From NCBI GenBank assembly GCA_905213875.1, contig CAJMJN010000015.1, forward strand, positions 1-31,334: 31,334 nt of DNA. The letters run 5' to 3'. Positions 24,408 to 31,334 of the stretch are shown here, piece after piece (position 1 is the stretch's first letter; every line of letters begins with the position of its first letter). The notes under the pieces are model-generated. The model was given only the letters and a program-made list of their open reading frames with translations, did not search any database and was not told the origin of the DNA. A program made the position numbers and the translations under genes. Source of the DNA: an uncultured Clostridium sp. GTDB lineage: Bacteria; Bacillota; Clostridia; TANB77; CAG-508.

Positions 24408-24655
24408 ATGATTTTGGGGACGGATCAAAAAATCATTTTTAGTATTAAATGAATTACTGTATAATTGATAAAGTTGATGTTATGTTATAATTTTATATTA
24501 AGATAAGCTAATCAGAAAATGAAATTAAGTAAAATGGAAATAAACTAAGATTAATATTTGTTTGTTATGGCACAATATGTAAAAAATGATAACATAACTA
24601 GTAAATTTATTAAAATTTATTAAAAGCTGATTTTTTGCTCCGTCCCCAAAATCAT
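24408..24655. mobile_element. 248-bp inverted-repeat element (MITE or REP-like), no ORF
   Basis: Terminal inverted repeats of 28 bp (24408-24435 and 24628-24655) match at 27 positions. Their key block is TGATTTTGGGGACGG followed by (A)(T/G)CAAAAAATCA. A second inverted pair, GTTATGTTAT (24479-24488) with ATAACATAAC (24589-24598), lies inside. TAG flanks both ends directly (24405-24407 and 24656-24658), a possible 3-bp target duplication. GGGGACGG-type ends are familiar from palindromic sequences beside Y1 (RAYT-like) transposases, but none is in this window, so it would be non-autonomous. It is inserted between the rsmG terminator and the parA promoter. Confidence 0.75.
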
Positions 24656-24689
24656 TAGTCAAAAATTTTAAAAATATATGTAAATTTTA

Positions 24690-24718
24690 TTGACTTTTTT
24701 TATATATTTTTATATTAT
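24690..24718 (+). promoter_or_regulatory. Promoter of parA
   Basis: TTGACT (24690-24695), a 17-bp spacer and TATTAT (24713-24718), 35 bp beyond the inverted-repeat element and 60 bp before the start codon. Confidence 0.55.
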
Positions 24719-24779
24719 TATAGTGTTATAAAAATAAAACTTGTTAATAAAATTTAACTTATAAATGGAGGCAATGAAA

Positions 24780-25568
24780 TTGGGGAAAGTAATATCAGTA
24801 GCAAATCAAAAAGGTGGAGTAGGAAAGACTACAACCACAGTTAATTTAGGAACTATATTAGCAAAAAAAGGTAAAAAAGTATTGCTAATTGATGCAGATC
24901 CACAAGGGAATGCGACAAGTGGACTTGGAGTAGAAAAAGATATTGAACCTTCTACATATGACATTTTAGTAAATGATGCAGAACTTGGAGATGCACTACA
25001 AGATACAATAATAAAAAATTTAAAAGTATGTCCAGCAAACATGAACTTAGCTGGTGCAGAAGTTGAACTAGTATCAATGATGTCAAGAGAGCAAAGGCTT
25101 AAAGAAAAATTAGAACCAATTAAAGATATGTTTGATTATATTCTTATAGATTGCCCACCATCATTAGGTTTAATAACTTTAAATTCTTTTACGGCATCAG
25201 ATAGTGTGTTAATACCTGTACAATGCGAATACTTTGCGCTAGAAGGATTAGGACAACTTTTAAATACTATTAATCTTGTAAAAAAACATTTAAACAAAAA
25301 TATAAGAATAGAAGGAGCTTTGCTTACAATGTATGACATAAGAACAAATCTTTCTAATCAGGTTGTAAAAGAAGTAAAAAAATACTTTGAGGACAAAGTA
25401 TATAAAACGGTAATTCCAAGAAATGTAAGATTAAGTGAAGCACCAAGTTATGGAATGCCAATAACAGAGTATGATCCAAGGTCAAAAGGAGCAAAAAGTT
25501 ATACTAAATTTGCAAAAGAGTTTCTAAAATTAAATGAAGAAGAGAAAAAAGCAAAACATATGATGTAA
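24780..25568 (+). CDS. parA: Chromosome-partitioning ATPase ParA (Soj)
   Basis: 262 residues from TTG 24780 (MGKVISVANQ), with GGAGG eight bases upstream. ATG 24774 lies only two bases from that site and ATG 24765 overlaps it, so both are less likely. It is a Walker-type ATPase that binds the nucleoid, drives origin segregation with ParB and in Firmicutes also regulates DnaA. The deviant Walker A KGGVGKTT is at 11-18, followed by LIDADPQGNATSGLG, IDCPPSLGLITLNS and VIPRNVRLSEAPSYG, all typical of chromosomal Soj rather than plasmid ParA. It forms a pair with parB, 87 bp downstream. Confidence 0.95.
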   Translation: MGKVISVANQKGGVGKTTTTVNLGTILAKKGKKVLLIDADPQGNATSGLGVEKDIEPSTYDILVNDAELGDALQDTIIKNLKVCPANMNLAGAEVELVSMMSREQRLKEKLEPIKDMFDYILIDCPPSLGLITLNSFTASDSVLIPVQCEYFALEGLGQLLNTINLVKKHLNKNIRIEGALLTMYDIRTNLSNQVVKEVKKYFEDKVYKTVIPRNVRLSEAPSYGMPITEYDPRSKGAKSYTKFAKEFLKLNEEEKKAKHMM

Positions 25569-25655
25569 AATATTGGAAATATATTTATAAATTGTATAAA
25601 AAATAATGATACAAAATAATAAACGACAGAAAAAATTAAGATAGGGGGAATAAAA

Positions 25656-26504
25656 ATGGCAAAAATGACAGGGTTAGGAAAAGGATTAGATGCATTATTT
25701 GGACCAACTCCAGAAGAAGAACAACCACGTGAAAATGATACATTGAAAAATTTAAAAATAACTGAGGTTGAACCTAATATAGATCAAGCAAGAAAAAGAT
25801 TTGACCAAGAAGCTTTAGAAGAATTAGCACAATCTATAAAAGAATATGGTTTAATTCAACCAATAGTTGTAACTAAAAAAGATGGATATTATAGCATTGT
25901 AGCAGGAGAAAGAAGATGGAGAGCTTCTAAAATAGCTGGATTAAAAGAAATACCAGCTATAATAAGAGAAGATGATGCAAAAATAAATTCAGAAATATCA
26001 TTAATAGAAAATATGCAAAGAGAGGACTTAAACCCAGTTGAAAAAGCAATAGGAATAAAAACATTAATAGACACATATGGAATGACACAAGAAGAAGTTT
26101 CTAGAAAACTTGGAAAAGGTAGAAGTACAATTGCAAACTGGATAAGAGTTCTAAACTTAGAACCACGTGTATTAGAAATGGCTAAAGAAGGAAAAATATC
26201 TGAAGGACATTGTAAAGCTTTATTGATGATTACAGATCCAGAAAAACAATATTTAGCAGCAGTTCATCTATTAGAAAGAGGAATAACTGTACGACAAATG
26301 GAAAAGAAATCACATATAAAGCTATCAAAAGAAGAAGAACAAAGAAATCATGTATTATATAAGAAAATAGAAGATACATTCCAAGGATTTTTTGGTTCAA
26401 AAGTCAGATTAAATCCAGGAAAAAAACGTGGAAAAATAGTAATAGAATATACATCAAATGATGATCTAGAAAGAATAATGGGATTATTAAGCAGAGAAGG
26501 ATAA
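25656..26504 (+). CDS. parB: Chromosome-partitioning protein ParB (Spo0J)
   Basis: 282 residues. It binds parS, clamps and slides on DNA in a CTP-dependent way, and recruits SMC. The N-terminus GLGKGLDALFG is family-typical. The CTP-binding domain has QARKRFDQEALEELAQSIKE, GLIQPIVV, GERRWRASKIAG and ENMQREDLNPVEKA. The HTH for parS is at about 140-165 (MTQEEVSRKLGKGRSTIANW), and the C-terminal dimer region ends with a KKRGKIVIEY-type segment. The ATG follows GGGGGA. A convincing parS was not found in the window. Confidence 0.96.
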   Translation: MAKMTGLGKGLDALFGPTPEEEQPRENDTLKNLKITEVEPNIDQARKRFDQEALEELAQSIKEYGLIQPIVVTKKDGYYSIVAGERRWRASKIAGLKEIPAIIREDDAKINSEISLIENMQREDLNPVEKAIGIKTLIDTYGMTQEEVSRKLGKGRSTIANWIRVLNLEPRVLEMAKEGKISEGHCKALLMITDPEKQYLAAVHLLERGITVRQMEKKSHIKLSKEEEQRNHVLYKKIEDTFQGFFGSKVRLNPGKKRGKIVIEYTSNDDLERIMGLLSREG

Positions 26505-26566
26505 GATAGATATATAAGATATATAGGCTTAAAATAGAATATTTGACTAAAGGAGGAATATAGATT

Positions 26567-27070
26567 ATGGAGAATTTTATAAACGAAATAGGAATAACTA
26601 ATACATTTATAATTTTATTAGTATTAATATTTGTGTTATTGATATTAGTAATAACTTTTATGTGTAAAACAATATATTTGGATAAAAAGTATAAGAAATT
26701 CATGAAAAAACTAGGGGAAAGTGAAAATTTAGAAGAAGATTTAGAAAACTACATGTATAAAGTTGAAAGAGTAGAAAAACAGAATGCAGAGATATTAGGG
26801 CAATTAAGTGGATTAGATAAAGATTTAGAAGGCTGTATACAAAAAGTTGGAATAGTTAGATATAGTGCTTTCCAAGATACTGGAAGTGATTTAAGTTTTT
26901 CATTAGCTTTGCTAGATGAAAAAAACAATGGTGTTGTAATGAATGGTATATATTCTAGAGAAATGTCAAATATTTATGCTAAACCAGTTGAGGCTGGCAA
27001 CTCTTCATATACACTTTCTGAGGAAGAACAACAGGCAATTAAAAAAGCAATGGAAGTTGGAAAAAGATAG
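26567..27070 (+). CDS. DUF4446 family protein, single N-terminal membrane helix
   Basis: 167 residues. One transmembrane segment is at about 13-34 (FIILLVLIFVLLILVITFM). A charged coiled-coil-like stretch (ESENLEEDLENYMYKVERVE) follows. The C-terminal domain is recognisable by VGIVRYSAFQDTGSDLSFSL, LLDEKNNGVVMNGIYSRE and a YTLSEEEQQAIKKA end. This is the DUF4446 signature; its function is unknown, and it commonly follows parB in Clostridia. AAGGAGG precedes the ATG. The stop is three bases before the next ATG, so the pair is cotranscribed, perhaps with parAB (62-bp gap). Confidence 0.88.
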   Translation: MENFINEIGITNTFIILLVLIFVLLILVITFMCKTIYLDKKYKKFMKKLGESENLEEDLENYMYKVERVEKQNAEILGQLSGLDKDLEGCIQKVGIVRYSAFQDTGSDLSFSLALLDEKNNGVVMNGIYSREMSNIYAKPVEAGNSSYTLSEEEQQAIKKAMEVGKR

Positions 27071-27073
27071 GAT

Positions 27074-28576
27074 ATGAAGAAAATAATAGAGAAAATAAAG
27101 AAAAAAGAAGACGTATTTATATTTCTTTTAATAGCATTTTCATTAATAGGGATAACCTTAAATGTAAAATTAGATGCGAGTGACGAATTATGGAATTTTC
27201 AAAACATATATAAGATGTACAATGGATTTGTAATATATAAAGATGCAAATGTTATTTGTACACCTTTATTTTTCTACATTGGAAACTTATTATTTAGAGT
27301 GTTAGGTGCTAATTTTTTTGTTTTTAGGATATACAGTATAGTAATTTATTCAGTATATATTTTTGTGAATTATAAAATATTAGTTAAGCTTAAAATTAAT
27401 AAAAAAATATCTTATATATTGGTTATTTTATTAATGATATGGGGAAATTATACAATACCAAGAGTAATGGCAAATTATAATTATTTGGCTATTGATATAG
27501 TATTAATTGGAATACTTTTAATTTTAAATAAAAAAGATTATTTTAGTAATAAAAATATAATAATACAATCAATATTAGCATTTTGTATATTGATGACTAA
27601 ACAAAATATAGGAGTATTATATATTTTATGTTTGACAATATTAATATTTTATAGAGAAAAAAATAGAATAACAAAAATTCTTAAAATGTATGGACTAATA
27701 AGTGTATACACAGTCATTTTTATTATCAGTCTATTATTAAAAGGTAATATCAATGAATTTTTTAATTTTGCAATATTAGGAATAAAACAATTTGGCCAAA
27801 AAAATATATACTTATATAACATGAATTTTATTGTGGCAATTGCAATATTAATGATAGATATTATAACAGGATATGTGTTTATAAAAAAAGTAAAAATACA
27901 AGAAGATAGAAAAATAAACCTGATTGTATTGGAAATAATGTCATTAGGTATGTTTTTTACTATATTTCCAATAGTTAATATGTCTCATACGATTATGGGA
28001 ATAGATGTAGAAATAATATTATTAATATATATAATAAGTTTAATATTAGAAAATATAAATATAGATATTAATACAAAAATAGATAATATAAAATGCTTAA
28101 ATAGTATAGTAATAATACTTAGCATAGCAGTTATAACAATGTCAACTTTGACATTAAATGAATGGGCTAAAGAAACTATTAAAAGGAAAGATTATTATAA
28201 TTATTGTGAACCATTTTTTGGATCAGTTGTATTAAATGAACAAAAAAATAATATAAATAATATAACAGAATATATCAACAATAAATCTAGTGAAGGAGTA
28301 AGAGTAATAATTTTTTCTGCTAAAGCAGCATTATATATGATTCCTTTAAAAGAAAGTAATGGATATTATGATTTGCCTTTTTATGGTAATTATGGTAATT
28401 TAACAGAAATGGAAATTATAGAAGAATTTAAAAATAAAGAAAATGTTGAAATTTTGTTGCAAAAAGATGAAGAAAACATGGAGTGGCAAGAATCAAAACA
28501 AATTAATAGAAATCTAAAAAAGGAATTAAAGAAAGTAGGAGAAATAGAGGAATTTGAAATATATGTAAATAATTAA
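27074..28576 (+). CDS. Polytopic membrane protein, GT-C glycosyltransferase-like
   Basis: 500 residues with about 10-11 hydrophobic segments between 13 and 365, then a soluble C-terminal domain of about 130 residues. The first extracytoplasmic loop contains DASDELWNFQNIYKMYNGFV and TPLFFYIGNLLFRVLG. An acidic pair followed by a helix that re-enters the membrane is the layout of GT-C enzymes (PMT_2/family 39-like), which transfer sugars from polyprenyl phosphates outside the cytoplasm. SHTIMGIDVEIILLIYI is a later loop. The assignment is by topology and this loop, so the family is moderately sure and the substrate unknown. A transport protein is less likely. Ribosome binding is weak, so translation probably couples to the DUF4446 gene. 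Confidence 0.6.
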   Translation: MKKIIEKIKKKEDVFIFLLIAFSLIGITLNVKLDASDELWNFQNIYKMYNGFVIYKDANVICTPLFFYIGNLLFRVLGANFFVFRIYSIVIYSVYIFVNYKILVKLKINKKISYILVILLMIWGNYTIPRVMANYNYLAIDIVLIGILLILNKKDYFSNKNIIIQSILAFCILMTKQNIGVLYILCLTILIFYREKNRITKILKMYGLISVYTVIFIISLLLKGNINEFFNFAILGIKQFGQKNIYLYNMNFIVAIAILMIDIITGYVFIKKVKIQEDRKINLIVLEIMSLGMFFTIFPIVNMSHTIMGIDVEIILLIYIISLILENINIDINTKIDNIKCLNSIVIILSIAVITMSTLTLNEWAKETIKRKDYYNYCEPFFGSVVLNEQKNNINNITEYINNKSSEGVRVIIFSAKAALYMIPLKESNGYYDLPFYGNYGNLTEMEIIEEFKNKENVEILLQKDEENMEWQESKQINRNLKKELKKVGEIEEFEIYVNN

Positions 28577-28593
28577 AAAATTATAAAAAATGC

Positions 28594-28623
28594 TTGACAA
28601 TTACTAAATAGATATGCTAATAT
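28594..28623 (+). promoter_or_regulatory. tRNA-Ser promoter
   Basis: TTGACA (28594-28599), an 18-bp spacer and TAATAT (28618-28623), preceded by an extended -10 TGC. Confidence 0.7.
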
Positions 28624-28644
28624 AGTAATTGTTCCAAGCGATAT

Positions 28645-28736
<92 letters not shown>

Positions 28737-28746
28737 AAACAAAAGT

Positions 28747-28786
28747 CCTAAAGGAAATAATTAAAACTTTGGGACTTTAAGTTTAA
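28747..28786 (+). terminator. Weak hairpin between the two tRNA genes
   Basis: AAAGTCC and AAAG on the left pair with CTTT and GGACTTT on the right, about a 13-nt loop. No proper T-run follows, so it may be a processing or partial termination site. Confidence 0.4.
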
Positions 28787-28823
28787 ATATAACAATTTCC
28801 ATAATAAAACAATCATATTAAAT

Positions 28824-28913
28824 GTAGGTGTACCCAAGTGGTGAAGGGGGCAGTTTGCTAAACTGCTAGGTCGAGCAATCGGCGCGGAGGTTCGAACCCT
28901 CTCACCTACGCCA
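28824..28913 (+). tRNA. tRNA-Ser (anticodon GCT), CCA encoded
   Basis: 90 nt. GTAGGTG (28824-28830) pairs with CACCTAC (28903-28909), then G and CCA. The anticodon loop TTGCTAA gives GCT, reading AGC/AGU. A long variable arm (TAGGTCGAGCAATCGGCG) confirms the serine class. A strong terminator follows at 28919. Confidence 0.95.
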
Positions 28914-28918
28914 ATATA

Positions 28919-28952
28919 AGAATACAAGATTTTAGTCTATGTATTCTTTTTT
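28919..28952 (+). terminator. Terminator after tRNA-Ser (GCT)
   Basis: AGAATACA (28919-28926) pairs with TGTATTCT (28940-28947), followed by a T-run. Confidence 0.88.
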
Positions 28953-29103
28953 GTATTAAACATAAAAATAGGAGATAGAGCATCTAATATTTAAGCTTAA
29001 AATGGATTTAAACTGGATTTTTAAAATTGCAATTTTATGTAAATTGTGTTATTATATAAGTATCAGTAAAAACTATTGTATAAAAAGAAAGGAAGGCTTG
29101 AGT

Positions 29104-29283
29104 ATGATTTCAAGGGCATTTTTAACATTTGTACGGGTGATTAGTTATTTCAATCACCATCCAATAGCATTTTCATTGCTGTTAATAGCAGCAGGAGTAT
29201 CTGACATTTACTATGGAAGCAAAAAAGTAGGAATAGTATGTGTAATGATTTCTCTTTATGTTTTTGCTAAAACATTCTTTTAA
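29104..29283 (+). CDS. Small hypothetical membrane protein
   Basis: 59 residues from ATG 29104, five to six bases after GGAAGG. An in-frame ATG at 29002 lacks a ribosome site and would add 34 Cys/Tyr-rich residues unlike a normal N-terminus. Two hydrophobic segments (about 21-33, FSLLLIAAGVSDI, and 40-57, GIVCVMISLYVFAKTF) flank a short YYGSKK turn, suggesting a hairpin in the membrane. There is no recognised family. A perfect terminator follows directly, so it is a monocistronic gene after the tRNA pair. Confidence 0.7.
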   Translation: MISRAFLTFVRVISYFNHHPIAFSLLLIAAGVSDIYYGSKKVGIVCVMISLYVFAKTFF

Positions 29284-29311
29284 AAAGAAAGCGTAATTGC
29301 TTTCTTTTTTT
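29282..29311 (+). terminator. Terminator after the small membrane protein
   Basis: AAAAAGAAAGC-GTAATT-GCTTTCTTTTTTT. The arm starts within the stop codon region. Confidence 0.88.
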
Positions 29312-29503
29312 ATACTGATTTTATTTTTATATTTAGTACAAATTTTAAACTTTTGTTAAATTTGCTCTTTTAATAATAATGCAAAATAAAGACTAATTCC
29401 AGTATTTTTAATACTTTTTTCATAACCTTAAATTTGATGCTTGAAATGATTGATATAATTTGAAGTTTGTTTTATAATGGATAAAAAGTAAGGGGAGTTA
29501 TAT

Positions 29504-30475
29504 ATGTCAAAGTTGATAATAAAAAATAATGGGTTACCCAAAGTAAAATGTTTAAAAAAAATAAATAATAAATGGGCTCCGTTTTATGAAGTTTCTAGAA
29601 ATGAAACGAAAATCTTAGATATGGAAAATATTATACTTATTTTTAAGTGTTCAAGTATGGGGTATTTTTCATCTACTGAATGTGAAATTAATTTATTAAA
29701 TAATAATGTTGCAGAAATAGAAACGGCAATAAAAATGGGAAAATGGCAATGTGAAATAAAATACTATGATGAAGTTCCTGAAAATGCAATTAAACAGATA
29801 GAGATTCAAGAGAAAAAAAATAATAATGAAAAAGTAAGAACTGACTTAGCTATTCAAAAGCAAGAAGAACAAAAATCATTGGCAAATATATTTGTTGTTA
29901 CTAATAAGGTGGGGGAAATTTTTTATATTGATGAGACAAATAAATTATGGACTATTCCGGAAGGCATTATAAGTAAGAAGATTAATCCTAATCGTATTCA
30001 TCATTATAGTGATATTGTAAGCTATGAATTATTAGAAGATGGAACTTCTATTTCAAAAGGTGGTGTTGGTAGAGCAATAGTAGGAGGAGCTTTATTTGGT
30101 GGTGTTGGTGCTATTGTTGGTGGTTCAACAGGACACAAGCAACAACAGATGTGCACAAGCTTAAAGCTAAAAATTACTTTAAAAGATATAAATTGTCCAA
30201 TCGAATATATAGAATTTGTGTATAGTGCCACTAAGAAAACGGGTTGGTATTATCAAGGACTATATTCGCAAGCACAAGCCATATTGTCTTATTTAGATAT
30301 TATTTGTAAAGAGAATAGTCAACAGCAAGTTGAAATACTTAATAATACTCAACAGCGAAATATAGAATTAAAATCAATACCAGATGAAATAAAGAAATAC
30401 AAAGAACTATTAGATATAGGTGCAATTACTCAAGAAGAATATGAAGCTAAAAAGAAGCAGTTGCTGAATTTATAG
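29504..30475 (+). CDS. SHOCT-domain protein with PH-like core and glycine zipper
   Basis: 323 residues, ATG 29504 after AAGGGGAG. Residues about 1-100 are a beta-rich domain (WAPFYEVSRNETKILDMENI). About 125-260 look like a bacterial PH-like domain (IFVVTNKVGEIFYIDETNKL, HHYSDIVSYELLEDG), interrupted by a glycine-zipper hairpin GRAIVGGALFGGVGAIVGG, which could enter a membrane. The last 32 residues (IKKYKELLDIGAITQEEYEA) are a SHOCT domain, a short oligomerisation or nucleic-acid-associated helix pair often at the end of phage and stress proteins. Function is unknown. It stands alone, between a tRNA locus and an IS element, which fits acquired DNA. Confidence 0.75.
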   Translation: MSKLIIKNNGLPKVKCLKKINNKWAPFYEVSRNETKILDMENIILIFKCSSMGYFSSTECEINLLNNNVAEIETAIKMGKWQCEIKYYDEVPENAIKQIEIQEKKNNNEKVRTDLAIQKQEEQKSLANIFVVTNKVGEIFYIDETNKLWTIPEGIISKKINPNRIHHYSDIVSYELLEDGTSISKGGVGRAIVGGALFGGVGAIVGGSTGHKQQQMCTSLKLKITLKDINCPIEYIEFVYSATKKTGWYYQGLYSQAQAILSYLDIICKENSQQQVEILNNTQQRNIELKSIPDEIKKYKELLDIGAITQEEYEAKKKQLLNL

Positions 30476-30689
30476 GTCGTTTTAAACAAGATGCAACTAA
30501 AATTGATGAATTATTTAGATAAGGTGCAAACAAACTAAAGAACATATAACAAAAAATGGTGCAAAATATATACTAAATCACATATTTATAAGGAATTGTG
30601 GATTGTAGAAGATATAAAAAAAGAATAGACTAAAAATGAAGTGAACCCAAATTATTAGACAAAAAAGTTTAATAAGGAGGGTTCATTTT

Positions 30690-31202
30690 ATGTCTAAATA
30701 TTCAAATGAATTTAAATTAAAAGTAGTAAAGTATTGTATAGAAGGACATCATGGTTTTAAATCAACTGCTGATTATTTTAATATACCAGCTAAAGTAACT
30801 GTACAAAAATGGTGTAGAAAATATGAAGAACATGGAGAAAAAGGATTATTAAAAAATTTTAAAACTTCATATAGTGGAGAATTTAAGCAAAGTGTGGTAG
30901 AATATATGCATACAAACCATTTATCAAGTTTTGAAACAGCAATTCATTTTAATTTAGCAAATAACGCAGTTGTAAGTAAATGGGAACGTATATATTATGA
31001 GGAAGGTCCACAGGCTCTTTATGAGGAGCGACGTGGTAGAAAGAGGATTATGAGTTCTAAACCGAAAAAAAAGGAATTATCTAAAGAAGTAGAAGAAGAC
31101 TTAATTGCAGAGAATCAAAGACTTAGAATGGAAAATGCATACTTAAAAAAATTGCAAGCCTTAATTCAGGAAAGGACAAAGCCAAAACAACCGAGAAAGT
31201 AA
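30690..31202 (+). CDS. IS3-family transposase OrfA (helix-turn-helix subunit)
   Basis: 170 residues. Two consecutive HTH units are present: FKLKVVKYCIEGHHGFKSTA with VQKWCRKYEEHGEKGL, then FKQSVVEYMHTNHLSSFETA with VSKWERIYYEEGPQAL. A leucine-zipper-like helix (EDLIAENQRLRMENAYLKKL) follows, as in IS150 InsJ. It binds the IS ends and, fused to OrfB by frameshifting, forms the transposase. The slippery heptamer A AAA AAA lies at 31145-31151 in the right phase for -1 shifting. AAGGAGG precedes ATG 30690. Confidence 0.93.
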   Translation: MSKYSNEFKLKVVKYCIEGHHGFKSTADYFNIPAKVTVQKWCRKYEEHGEKGLLKNFKTSYSGEFKQSVVEYMHTNHLSSFETAIHFNLANNAVVSKWERIYYEEGPQALYEERRGRKRIMSSKPKKKELSKEVEEDLIAENQRLRMENAYLKKLQALIQERTKPKQPRK

Positions 31203-31334
31203 TAGTAATAGAGGAATTAAGGCATGAATTTAAATTAGAGGCTTTGTTAAAATATGCAGAAGTAACAAGAAGTACATTTTACTATCAATTAAATAGAATG
31301 AAAGAACCAGATAAATATAAAGAAGTAAAAGAAG
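31151..31334 (+). CDS. IS3-family transposase OrfB, N-terminal fragment at window end
   Basis: The -1 frame relative to OrfA is open from the slippery site to the edge and reads KVIVIEELRHEFKLEALLKY then AEVTRSTFYYQLNRM, the N-terminal HTH_21-type region of IS3 OrfB. The DDE catalytic domain lies outside the window. No good independent start codon or ribosome site is seen, so expression as an OrfAB fusion by -1 frameshifting is expected. Confidence 0.85.
   Translation, partial: MASLNSGKDKAKTTEKVIVIEELRHEFKLEALLKYAEVTRSTFYYQLNRMKEPDKYKEVKE

Larger units (their letters stand above)
30637..31334 (+). mobile_element. IS3-family (IS150-like) insertion sequence, left part
   Basis: The left end is probably at TGAAGTGAACCCAAATTATT (from 30637), which resembles IS150-group ends with a later TTAGACA. 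OrfA and the beginning of OrfB follow; the right end lies beyond the window. TGAACCC (30642-30648) can pair with GGGTTCA (30679-30685), which overlaps the OrfA ribosome site. Confidence 0.85.

Noticed and set aside
25724..25735. CCACGTGAAAAT in parB and TGACACGTGAATCA at 644-657 as parS sites
   Set aside because: They match the parS centre but only about 9-11 of 16 positions overall, too weak for a call.

Overview
The window is the replication-origin region of a very AT-rich, low-GC Gram-positive bacterium. Gene families, gene order and the prepilin type suggest an uncultivated, probably gut-associated Clostridia lineage; that placement is inference from the protein sequences. The core has the classic Firmicutes order. 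On the minus strand are dnaA, dnaN, recF and gyrB. Diverging from them on the plus strand are rpmH, rnpA, yidD, yidC, jag, mnmE, mnmG, rsmG, parA and parB. Almost every gene points away from the origin, and the base skew (T-rich left, A-rich right on the plus strand) flips there. The exceptions are a small XRE regulator at the left and a candidate structured RNA beside gyrB.

Layout. 1-1730: a type IV prepilin-like gene running off the left edge, a divergent XRE regulator with palindromes upstream, and a hypothetical gene. 1731-8860: a small secretion-type ATPase module (VirB4-N-like protein, VirB4/TraE-like ATPase, TadZ/CpaE-like P-loop ATPase), followed by four decayed tandem copies of the last gene's 3' part. 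8861-9400: AT-rich repeats. 9370-9875: a complete transcription unit (promoter, about 465 nt of hairpin-rich RNA, strong terminator) with no convincing ORF. 9951-17127: gyrB, recF, dnaN, dnaA and oriC, with three DnaA-box clusters and a DnaA-trio unwinding element. 17182-26504: the ribosomal protein / RNase P / membrane insertase / tRNA modification / chromosome partition operons. They include a one-base frameshift at the start of mnmE and a 248-bp inverted-repeat element before parA. 26567-31334: DUF4446, a GT-C-type membrane protein, two tRNA-Ser genes, a small membrane protein, a glycine-zipper/SHOCT protein and the left part of an IS3-family (IS150-like) insertion sequence.

How it works together. 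DnaA fires the origin, the beta clamp, RecF and GyrB support replication, and ParA/ParB segregate the new origins. RpmH, RnpA, YidD, YidC and Jag support translation, tRNA maturation and membrane insertion. MnmE, MnmG and RsmG modify tRNA and 16S rRNA. The least explained parts are the structured RNA, the VirB4/TadZ module with its decaying repeats and apparent ATA start codons, and the short motifs repeated across the left spacers.
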